The notes beneath the pieces were generated by a model that was not told the DNA's origin, ran no database searches, and was given only the letters and a program-made list of their open reading frames with translations. From positions 3,197,525-3,261,524 of the forward strand of contig NC_087378.1 of NCBI RefSeq assembly GCF_963675165.1: a stretch of 64,000 nt of DNA, in the 5' to 3' direction. The translations under genes were made by a program, and so were the position numbers. Positions 47,701-59,700 of this stretch are shown one piece after another (positions within the stretch are counted from its first letter, which is position 1; every line of letters begins with the position of its first letter). The stretch is from Halichondria panicea (Eukaryota; Porifera; Demospongiae; Suberitida; Halichondriidae).

Positions 47701-50700
47701 GCCCGTCCCCTACTATTGCCTGAAGTCCTGTGGAGGCCTAATTGCAGCGCCTACTATTAGGCAGGCGTATAATTGGGTCAAACATCAACATGATGCAATG
47801 TGCAGCTATCAAATAGCTATAGCTAACTTAAAAAACAAGACTTAAAAGTTAATAGTACTAGCAATAGACCTATATACAACGTTGTTACATCGTCTATCTT
47901 AGAACAGACGTCAAGCGTTCAAAATGAGACTTTTTCCACTGAACACCAGAACACATGGTCTACTTCCAGCTCATTCTGTGATCTGTAACTGTACAGAAGA
48001 TGGAGCTGTGTCGTTTTCACAGAAAGTGCCAGCGTAACTCTCTTGGATTGGCGCTTGCACGGTTCAGTAGCCACATAATCAAATATCCGCCCATCCTATG
48101 TTTAGCCTAAGTGAAGCTATCAAAAACAGGTAGGCGGTTCAACGGTTAACTACGATATATATGTATTTGTTATCCCTGTTTTGCATTACTATAGTTATTG
48201 GTAGCCGTCTCTGATCACTTATGTTTGTACCATTGGTGTAAATAATTATTTTGTTACCACATTCAGGAAAAATCATGCAATACTAAGAGGCTCCAAAAAG
48301 GATGCAATAACCTGTCACGGAGTGCCAGGCCAGTAGCCGAAAGTTACATCAATCAGGAGCCGAATATAGCCGTGACTGTTTGGTACAACAATCAGGTGAG
48401 ATTACCAAAAGTAATAATTACGTAGATACCAGTACAGATGTATAATTATGATAAAGAAACTATTGCAGTTTATGTACATGTACACATGCACCTAGTCAAT
48501 GTTTTATTGTGTGTTCGCCGAGTGCATTATACGTAACCGAGAGCCTATATCTGAGTGTACCAGCATTAAAACCCGGAATCTTGGCTGTGTTTGTAACTTA
48601 AAGCACGGTTATGTGACTAATTTTTGCTATGCTGGTTGGCTGGAGATCATGTGATCCAGACATACTTAATTTCATAGTGTGCAACATTGAAATTTTGTCT
48701 GTGTGTCATGGACCGGCACGATGTTAGTTTTTTGTACTCATGACCCTTTACCAACTTTTACGATTAATTCACATGGGCACAAGCTACACTAAGCTCAGAC
48801 AAGACACAAGGCAAAATACAGACGCTTATTGTCCCACTAAATCGAAACGCCACTAAAATGAAAAGTAGCCAATAATGGGCGTGGCACCTAACTCTATCCC
48901 TAACCCTAACCCTAACCCTAACCAGGAGCCCATAAATAAGAGAAGGAGCGGCTGACTACGGGGATCACGTTTCGTAAGTGGTTATGACCGCATTTCCATA
49001 TATGCAAAGTCACTGTGATTGAATCCCTATATACACGTGTTATACGCAATACATGCAGGGCTGAGGTTTACAAGCACTTAGTCGCTTCCATAAAAGGAGG
49101 TGCGGTTTCACCGACAATTACGAAATGTGATCCCTGAGTGTACGTTGAAGTTAGCCGCTCCTTCTCTTATTTATGTGCTGCTCCTGCCCTAACCTAGTCC
49201 ATTTTCACCCTTGGTTTCCGGTTTTTTCGTTTTAGTGGGACTACAGCCGCTAGACACTATTGAGGCCACAGGCAAGACACAGAGCCACAACTGGCTAGCT
49301 ACAAGTATACTACTTAATGCACCGTTGCGAGTGCTATACACGATGCTTTGAGAACTTTTGCGAGGCCAGTAATATCCGTAGAGCACGAGCGTGAAATGGT
49401 GAATTAACTGGTTTGTAGTTTGCAGCTTCTTGCAGCTACCATGCAATAGCTATCGCTCTAGTATAGAGCTGACTACTAAGTAGAATAACAACCTTCTACG
49501 AACAGATGTTACTATTCCTGATTCTGGAGAGACTTCAATGTACTGGTAAGCAAAACTAGCCTTTAGGATCAATAACGGTATACTCACCTCAAACCTTTAA
49601 TTGCTTCCAGAAGCGGGGGCGTAGCCTTATTGCATGCTCTACTAACCGTAGTAGCTAAATAACCTAGGATTTGCGCTTATTATTTTGTTTGACGGTAGAA
49701 CCAGGAAGTTTGTTGCATTGCAACCGTTGATCAGTTACAGCTGGAATACACAGACACACACAGACACAGACACACACACACAGTCAGCTTTACCGTATCC
49801 CTCGTGCGGCTACGCCTCGAGGCATAATAATTATGTGACTGCATGGAAAAATGATACTATACTGTGATGAAACTGGATGGATGAAAACAATGATCCAGTG
49901 AATAAATAATACAATTTAATGATGGATGGATAGTTGATTTGGTTGATTCTGCTTACACCGGATACTGTGTGGCGATGTCAACCATTACCCAAGGCAGCTT
50001 GCTTCGATAGAGGAGTTAAAATGCAGTCGCTCTCCCCCCCCCCCGCATCCTCTTGAGCTTGATCTTAACTATTCCAGTAGCTCTCAATGTTTTGAGTGTG
50101 TACACCTGTGACGCTGTTCACAAACTCAATGCTGTATTGACTGTGCCATACATGGGAAGCAAATATTATTTTGTTATTATTATTATTATTACAACAATCA
50201 GCAACGATGCTACACTCAGGCTATTGTAAGCAGCCCAACAGTATCACTGTGCCTGGATTCATATAGGCAAGAGCTCTTCTATCTGCCACTATATAACTGG
50301 ACAACGCCAGTGGCAGGGTTTGTTGATGTGTCAGCTAACCCAAACACCCACAAGTCACTCCTGGGTCACCTATACCCTGTCCACCCTAATGAAATACAGT
50401 GTTTAAGATATAAACAATTTTACCATAATCAAAGGTCAATTAGCTACTACATGCAATAAGGCTACACCCCCCGCTTCCAGAAGCAATTAAAAGTTGGAGG
50501 CGAGTACTGTATATCTTCTAATTTATCGGACAGCAAAAAATAATTATTTTGGAAATTGTCCGGGTATAATTGGAACATATTTTTATAGAGCATGCGAAGT
50601 GTTCGGAATAATTAGAACAAGCAAGCAGCTGTGTGCGAGCTATAATTATAGCTAAGTTTAATAGAATAGTGTGCGACTGAATAGTTGCACTAGCTATCTA

Positions 50701-53700
50701 AAACTAGCTACACAAAGCTATATAACTGCAGCACTCTAAGTCTTACTTGCCGTCTATGAATGTAGCTCAACTTTTCAAAGTATTGTCCGGATATTTAGTA
50801 ATATTAAAGCACTGGAGTGTCCGTTGTATTAGAACAACGAAAATTGCCCAAAAGAGTGTCTGGGGTGATTAGAAGTGTCCGATAAATTAGAAGATATATG
50901 GTATACCGTTATTGATCCTGCCTTTATAATTATACTCTAGAATAATGTCTTTGTTTGCAAGATAACATGCTAGAAGCTTATAGAATCACTTAGCTGTACT
51001 CGTATTGCAACCATGGAGCAGTTGTATATATAGCTATTATAAAATTCTATGGCTTAAATTATTTTGACCAACAGACCAAAAATGCCAACCACAGAATAAT
51101 AGAGCAAGGTCTGTGGTTTCTATACAGTTGTAGATCCTTCTATGGCGGCTGTCTGTAATCGGTGGACTGAACTGGACTTTGACCTGACTATTGCAACACT
51201 AATTACATTCCTTTTCCTCTAACAAGACCACACTAACAAATAATTATGATTGTAAAAACATAACACATGTATAATAAAAGCACCACAGGTGCTGATGCCT
51301 CGGTGGAGATGCCAAAGCTATTTAACATAAAGCTACTAATAGCTATACACATGACGAAAAATTTTTCAATTTGCTGCATGCAAACTCAAAGAGTGGGTAA
51401 TGATCGACCATGATTGTTGTTAAAAACGATCGATGCCAAAGCTAAAATTAATGGCTGATAGTAGAAGCAGAGCCTTGCAGCTCTCTTCTCACTCTTGCAG
51501 CTACCAATAGCTAGCGTTCTAGTGCAGAGCTAATTACTAAGTAGAGTAGCAACACTCGGTAAACAAGTTTGGCTACGTGCTCTTCTGAAAAGGCTGCAAT
51601 GGCATTCCAAGTAACAAACTAGGCATAACTCGAGAACGAAGCATTATTTTGCAAATCCACGAATTAAAACATGACTATAGAAGCCTATAGAAACTCTCTT
51701 ACTTGCACTTCATTGATCCTTAAGCAGCTGTAGCAGTCTACACACACACACACACACACACACACTACCGTATACCTTGCTCATGCGCACTGAGGCATAA
51801 TTATGAAGAAAATAAAACACATATTTTTACCTCATAGACTTAGCTACATTACAAAACACCTAATGTAGCAAGAACAAAATGTTTGTCTTCAGGTTTTGTA
51901 GCTTAAATTAGAGTCTGCATGCAGGATGGAAGAGCATGTTTAGCTTTCGTATAGGACATGCAGGTAACTGCATGGTTGCTTTGTTCCTGGGAGCATACTT
52001 GCTTATTTGCACCACAATTAATTGGAGCTATAGAACTGTTGTTTAGTCAAACATATAATTATAGGCTAAATTGAAATGGTACATTGATCGACAAAGCGTG
52101 TCTGCTTCTCTGTTGAGCCGTGGAGAGTGAATATTCACCATTTTTCATAGCGTACTAAGAGTCTGTGTGCATGCTCCTGTTGTACTTTCATGAAGCCGTT
52201 GCACATACACACTAAGTGTTTCTAGTACACAAACAAGACGGATGAGCATGCATGCACCCTCCGCTACTTGTATCAGATCCGGTCATAGTAGATACAAATT
52301 AGTATGTTCCTGTACAAGGAAATCACTGGAAAAAGGTGGTGCTGTTTCTGGAGGGGTTTGAAGGGCATGAATGTTCCTGGTGAGCAGGGAAATAGAGACA
52401 CGCCTATGTTCAATTGTCATGCAGCAAGAATGCTATACATAATTATAATTGTTTTCTTATTATCACATTATAATTTGGGTGTTTTTGTAATGTACATGTA
52501 TACAGCTAGATCTATGTTCTTCATAATCATTGTCTACAATCATAATTATTATTTGTCATTGTGCATGGTCTTGTTATGAGGAAAAGGAGTAATTAGTGTT
52601 GCAGGTCAGAGTTCAGTCCATGCAGCAGTCCAGTCCACAGATTACAGACAGCCGTCTATGACATTTGTTAGCATAGTTTTATTTCCTTTCATCTTTGTAC
52701 AAAAAAAACTACAGACAAGACACCGACTCTTAATTGAGGCCACAGGCAAGACCCATACACACAGACACTTTTATGCCACAGATACACATGCAGAAAAACT
52801 TGTGTTGTCTTGTGATATATATAAATAAACCTTGCTTGGTCCACAATATTAAATATTAACAAGCCAAATTACTTTACATTAATTTGGCCAATCCATATCT
52901 GTGGCATGCAGCTCAGTCTCAGCTATTGTCCCAGAGTCACTATAGCTAACTAGAGCGGTGGGGCTGACTGCATCAAACAATTATGAACTCAACCGCTTCC
53001 GCTCGCCCCATGACACTTTGTGTCACTCTATTAATAAGTATTATTATAATTATAATTATTTCTGATATAATTATAGCCATACCACATGCCGGGTGCTGCT
53101 CTAAATGCGTTTCATACCATTCTGTTGAGAACGGCTACCGGGGATAATTCTTTGACAATGACTGTCAACAATCACCCCCTTCCTCGTAGCCTGTCTGTAC
53201 AAGTAGTGGATACTGCAAACAATGCTACTGGTTTTGGAATAGGAATTTTAGTTGTTTTCGGTTTCAGCTTTCTACTAGCCAGTTTTGTACTTTTCCTAGT
53301 GAAAGAAAAAGAAACCAAAGTAAGTTTTTCTGCTGTTCACTTGTAAAACCATTATATGGAGGTAATTATACGTGCTCTGGTTGCAGGCTAAGCATCTGCA
53401 ATTTGTCAGTGGCGTATTTCCTTCAAGTTATTGGCTGGCTACGTTTGCTTGGGATCTACTGAATGCATTCGTACCTGTTCTTGCGTCAGTAATACTTTTT
53501 GCAGTTTTTCAAGTAGAGGCATTCACCGGAGAAGGATTGGCAGCAATTTTCGTTCTTCTAGTAAGCTTGTTGTGCATGATCTTGTGACTTAATTAATTTG
53601 TTTTTGATTGCCAACATCAAGGTGTTGACCTGCTGGGCCTGCATCCCCTTGACATATGTGCTCTCATTCCTGTTCAAAAATGCGTTAGCTGCCTTTGGTG

Positions 53701-56700
53701 TTCTTGTGCTGCTGTTCTTCTTTGTTGCAATGGTCAGTATACCTATATATCGAAATTTTTTGCTTCCGTAATAAAATTATTTACAGCTAACATTGACAGC
53801 AGTGTTTCTTGTGGCTCAAAATATTGGAACTCACGAAGCGGACATCATTCATTACATTTTCCTCATCTTTCCAACATATGGGTGCGCAGAATGATCTATA
53901 TAATTTATGTGTGTAAAAATCATGTTTCTTTCGTGTTACGTATATAGACTCTCTGCTGCGTTCAATGATCTGTATTTAAATCAAGCAGCTAAGCAAGTGT
54001 GCAGCACACCTCAAGGTCAATTGTAAGTTGTAGTAAAAGATAGTGTACAAAACTGTGCTCACGTATATACTGGTGTTTATAGGAGTGATTTTACTTGCCA
54101 ATAATTATTATGCACTTTAAGCTCCCGTGCTACACCATAATTAATTAGAAATGGTACAAATGTATGCAAAGGATTTTTAGTCTCGACTATAATTATTGTA
54201 TATCTTTGATGATCACAGGATTTGTGCAAACAGCACTGAACTTCGATATGTAGAAAATCCATTTGATTTTGAACGACCAGGTATTGGTGTTGTGCTGTTG
54301 TACATGTTGATAGAAGGATTCATTCTACTTTGGTTCACACTCCTGCTTGAGGTGAGTATGACTGTCGAGAATTTCATTCAATTACTTCTTTTATAGCGCA
54401 AATTTTTCTATCCGGAGTTGAGACGTTTACTATCTTTGAAGCTTCTGAAGAATAATATTGATCATGTTGATCGCTCTGAAGTGCGATCACCCATAGCCGA
54501 GGTCAGTTATTAATAATTATACATGTATAGGATTGGCAGCTAGAGCATTTATAGTTTTTTGTTTAGCAATGTTGCACGTACATGCATGTATGTTTAAGTT
54601 ATAGTTGTGACACATGCACGAGTGCTGCGGCCCTCGGGCCTAAGTCACTACTGAGCCAATATATCCCATGTGCGCACGAGTGAGCTGTGTAACAACTGAT
54701 TTGTTGCATTCCTTGTGCATTCCTTTCCGTGTACACATCACTCCTTTTATAGGACAACTAGTTTCAACTACTTGTGGTGGCTGTGGAATGCTCCAGACGC
54801 ATGAAAAACGTTTTCTGCCTACCACTGAATCTGTTTAACAGTGTTATACTATAACGTTTAAGGTTACTGGGTGGAGGGTGGGCTTTAGGTAACTTCAGCC
54901 ATACTATGCCAGTATCTAGATAGTGGCACAGTTCAAGGCTTGACCTGTTCCATATGGCAGATATTGGCACAGTGTTTCCTTTGATCTGCCCACTCAAAAT
55001 GCAACAAACTGTTATATACAGTTGTATCTCTGCAAGGAAAGACCAAATCTGAAACTGGCTCAGCTTGAGCCCTTTTTAAATGTGGGGTATGCATGAATGT
55101 CCAAAAATGTTCGCATGCATAAAATAATATTGTTACCTGAAGAATTTCACTAATTATACCGCATTTTATCTGACTGAGTAAAGTACATGTATAAGTGCGA
55201 GTGAGTGTATAAGTGCATGAGTGAGTGTATATATAAGTTTCTCGAGGAGCAGTTTCTCTGTTTCTCTTTGCAAAAACATCGAGTTCAGCGGATAATTTGC
55301 AACAAACAATTTCCACCCGGATTACATTTTCAGATTTGCAAACACTTATGAAGCAGATAACCTCTCTGGTTCAACTTCATTTACATGTAATTCCGCCATC
55401 TTATGTAACTGTTTGTGCATGCGCAGATATGTTAATACACGCCGTTACCTGTCATATATACAACTGCATGTAGCTAGACTGGCTGTACAGTTTAACTGTA
55501 CAAGTGCAGTGCTACAAACATTTTTTAGCATGCATGCAGCGTCTGTATTTTTTCAGCACTATTATAATTATGCCATAATCGTGACAATTTGTACCAACGT
55601 CATTAACAGTCTAAATCATGCAATACTGTATTTTAAGCTCAAGGTCCACAATTTTTTCAGTAATAACCAGTTCAAACGAATACTCTCTGCATGATGACAT
55701 AATTATTATGCAGTGCATGTGGAAAATATTATAACTGATATCTTTTATGGTGTCATTGTATAGTGTTTTAAGTGTATCTATACAAGATAACAATAGATGC
55801 ATGCATGTATACACAAGTCTTTTCCTCTCAGTTAGATAAAATAATGTTATATACTGTACTTAACCGTCGAACAGCCCATAATAATTATGTTTTGATAGCT
55901 ACATTTAGGGGGTGGGCGGTTTGATTATGTGGCTACTGAACGTGCAAGTGCCCACCTAACTCAATTAACACCTTGTCAGTAAATCAACAACACATCACCG
56001 AGATATAAGAAGGGAGAGGGAGGAGAAACGCTACGTAAATAGCATTGACGATCCGCAATTCGGTCAACGTTTTCTTCTTAATATCCTCCAGCCCATGCTT
56101 CTAGCTGTAGTACTATAGGCTATAAACTAGCTACTGAGCTCTATGTATATTAGCAATGCCTTCACCTATTGGCCTCTAGAGGGGAGTGAGCAGAGAGAGA
56201 TGGCCTAAAAAAATTGTATAGAGCAATCGACGAGGGAGGAAGGCTTTTGAACTACCTTCAAAGGAAAGACTCCTCCAGTGGCAAAGAAAACGAGAACTAG
56301 TTTAGTAGTGTGCTGTATTATGACTTGTGCACAAAGCTCCTGTAGTTTCCTTATGGGTTCTGTTTATTTAATTAACACCTATAAATTAGGTTTGCAGGAA
56401 ATCTTACTGATAAGAACGTTAATTTTCCAGGAAACGTTAGAACGTTATGCGCGGTCTGCAAACGAAGCCCTAACGATACGTAATGCGTGAATAACGAGAA
56501 GCTAACGCGTTATAACGTTTAACTTTCAGTTGACCTGTACTATATATAGTGAAACAGTTACAACAAGGTAGCAGCAATAGTTAGTGAGACCCCTCCAAGC
56601 AGTAAAAAGCAGCTTGGACAGGCAAATTCTTGAGAGGAGCTCTGTCTGTACCGTTGAGTATTCATTCCAGTACAGTCACAGATATGATAGAGAATTATGG

Positions 56701-59700
56701 AAATGCAGCAAAGTTCTGTCGTAAAATACTGTGCCGATACGATGAACCAACTATCAATTAATGAATACAAAGAGACATTTACCTACATTCAATCATTGAT
56801 ATAACTTTCTAAATGGGTACACAAAGAGTCTGCTTTTCAAAACCTGCTTACTAAGACAAAAATGAATATTACTTACCAACCTAAAGCCAAGTGGCTTTGA
56901 TTTTGCTTGCATACAATGCCCAGCTATACTTAAAAAGAGGGAATCATTAATATTTTGGGCTGTAGTCACAGCCTCTCCTTGTAGAAAGTACACAAAGCCA
57001 CTAGATAGAGCCGAAACAATAATACAACACTCAAAAAACTGCCTTTGAAAACGTTCAAGCTCTTGGTAGATACACAACGCTTATATATGATGCACATACA
57101 GTAGGCATGGATGATCAGCACAGGACTAGGAGTCCCAGTGGGGAGCTATGAATGATAGTAATAAGATTTCCCGCTGGGTTAGCGGCGTGGTGTCTAGAGG
57201 CGAAACACGGATCGACTTCTGGCATTACACAGAAGTGATTGTGCGCACGTGCTCCGTTTCCCATCCCTCTCCCTTCTTATATCTATGAGATAACAGGATA
57301 CATGCATGTATGCAAGATCCAAGATAAAAAAGCCATGATAAGAATAGTATAATAATTTGTGAACTCAATCCTCCTCATCTTGATCTTCAGAGTCTTCATC
57401 AGAGAAGGGATCCCCCATGCTGTCTACATTTGAGTCTGAAGGGTTCTGGTTTGCTTGATCTTCCTCATCCTCGTCAGTGAGAGGGATGTCAGGAATATCA
57501 TCTGAAGCTTTATCATCCTCTGTTCCATCCAGAACATTAGCCAATTCACAAACTAAAAAAAATGCTCGCTCGTTCAATGGATGCCCAGGCTCTTGACACC
57601 CAGTCGATGACATCTTGTCTGGTGGGTTGCTTAAGATTCCTAGCTTTAGTGGTGGGTCTGTCCTGCCTGATCCACTCCTCCCATTCTTGCCTCATGTAGG
57701 TTTTGAAGTTTTTATGCATTTGTCCATGGACTGATTGATCGACGTACAGCCTCAAGGAATGATAATAACATTAGAGTTACATCTCCTCTTAGCAATCTCA
57801 ATGCTCTCCACAGCCTTGTGGGGCTTGTAGCCGTCCACAACAAGGATGCGTCGCTTAGCCTGAGACTTAAACACACATTGCAACCAGTGGTGATACCCCG
57901 CTTGTATCATCCAGCTATTTGCTGTGGCCCTCACCTGAATGATAATAAAATGAAATAATGAAATGCACCGTAAATGTTTAAAGCATTGTATACAGGTATA
58001 GTAACTCGGAATTGCATGCATGGTAACTATACAAGCTATGCAAGAACATTATTATAATTATGCACATGCAGTTACCAAAACATTGCTTGGGATGATCATG
58101 CAGCTTCTTAAGAACACGAGCTCCTAGAATTCCATTTCTCTCCTTAAAGATAATGAATGCTGGCAGTTTCTCTCCAGATGCTGATGCAGCAAGAGCAACT
58201 GTGAACCACTTTCTACTCTGCACGGGTATAGTTTTGATTCGAATACTCCTTCCTCCACGTACAGAGTTGGTTCTGTTCCCGGACATATCAAAGCGGCACA
58301 TGAATTGGTCCATGTTGTAGATGTGTGATGGCTCAATCGAGTTCTTCTTTCGTAGCGAGATAACATCCTTTCGAACTTGTAGAATCTGATCAGCATAGTC
58401 AGCTGGTACTTTCTGGGACACATTGGTGCCACGTCTGTAGCCAACGTTGTACCTTCCTTTCCATCGTTGGAGCCAGCTTGATGTACACTTGAATCCTTGT
58501 AGTCTCAAACCACCGGCAATTTCAGAGCCTTTTCGGAGAAGTACTATGTTTGAAACAGCAAGTCCATTGCTCCTCTGTTCCTCAAGAAATTCCAACACCT
58601 TTTCATCGAGCTCTTTGGACAACCATGTGTTCTGGTGTTCAGAGGGAAACAATGTCATCTTGAACGCTTGATGTCAGTTCTAACAAACTTATACAACTAT
58701 ATAGATCTAGCCAAAGTCATTGTTTCTGAGCTAGCACTACTCTATCTACTCTATCTCTAGCTAGCTAGCTAGCTAGCTATCTCAAATTAAAATCATGCAT
58801 CATGTTGACCTTTACCTAATTATAAGCTTACGCATGCGCAATAGTGAGCTGCAATAGTGGGCGCTTCTACGATTGCAAATAGGCCTCTACAGGACCTTCA
58901 GGCAAAAGTAGAGAGTGGGCGGTTCGACAATATTATTCAACATTTCTCTTTGTGTTGCCCTGCCCATTCATTCCTATAAATAAACAGAAGCTTCAGTTCA
59001 ATATACCTAGGCTAAAAATTGTTTTCTGCTAAACTGTACAAAATGCACAAAATAATAATCAATGTGGAAACACTACCGTATATAGCGGATAATTTTCGTT
59101 GGAAAACAACTGTTTTCGAGATGAACGAATTTTTTACCCCCACAAAATAATATTACCCTCTATATATGGTATACCGTAACCTTATTGGAAAATGATGTGA
59201 CAGTTGACGTACAGCTAGGCCCTGACTCCTATTATGCTTTTGAGCACTGCCCCAAATTCAGCCTATTATGCTTGTCGAAAGAACCCGTTATGTCCCACTG
59301 TGATAACCTGAACAATCAAGGACATTGTTTCAGAATAAACTAGTGGTTATAGTTCAGAGTAGAGTACATGTACTAATATTCATTTTGTTGTTTCATGTTT
59401 ACTGTTTTGAGTTCAAGCTAGTTTTTTGTGTTTTGTATATATAAGTATAGCTCTCTGAGTTTTGTGCAGATGGTTCAATCAGTTATGGTTCAAATCAGTT
59501 ATTCTTTATTGAAAATTATATGCGGAGATACTACACCCACATTGACGTCATAAAAAATTTTTTAGTAATAGCTAGTGTAACAAAAAAAATTGTCTCCTGT
59601 TGTATTGTACATACTGGATATTCAACATATCTTCTAGGCAGAAAAAACATTCAGCAGCAGCGGAGGACCATTGTATTGCACCAAACTGATGCCACAATTA

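Noticed and set aside
48898-48924. Possible true telomere or scaffold end
   Set aside because: Only about 27 bp, inside an intron with coding exons on both sides and within an inverted-repeat element.
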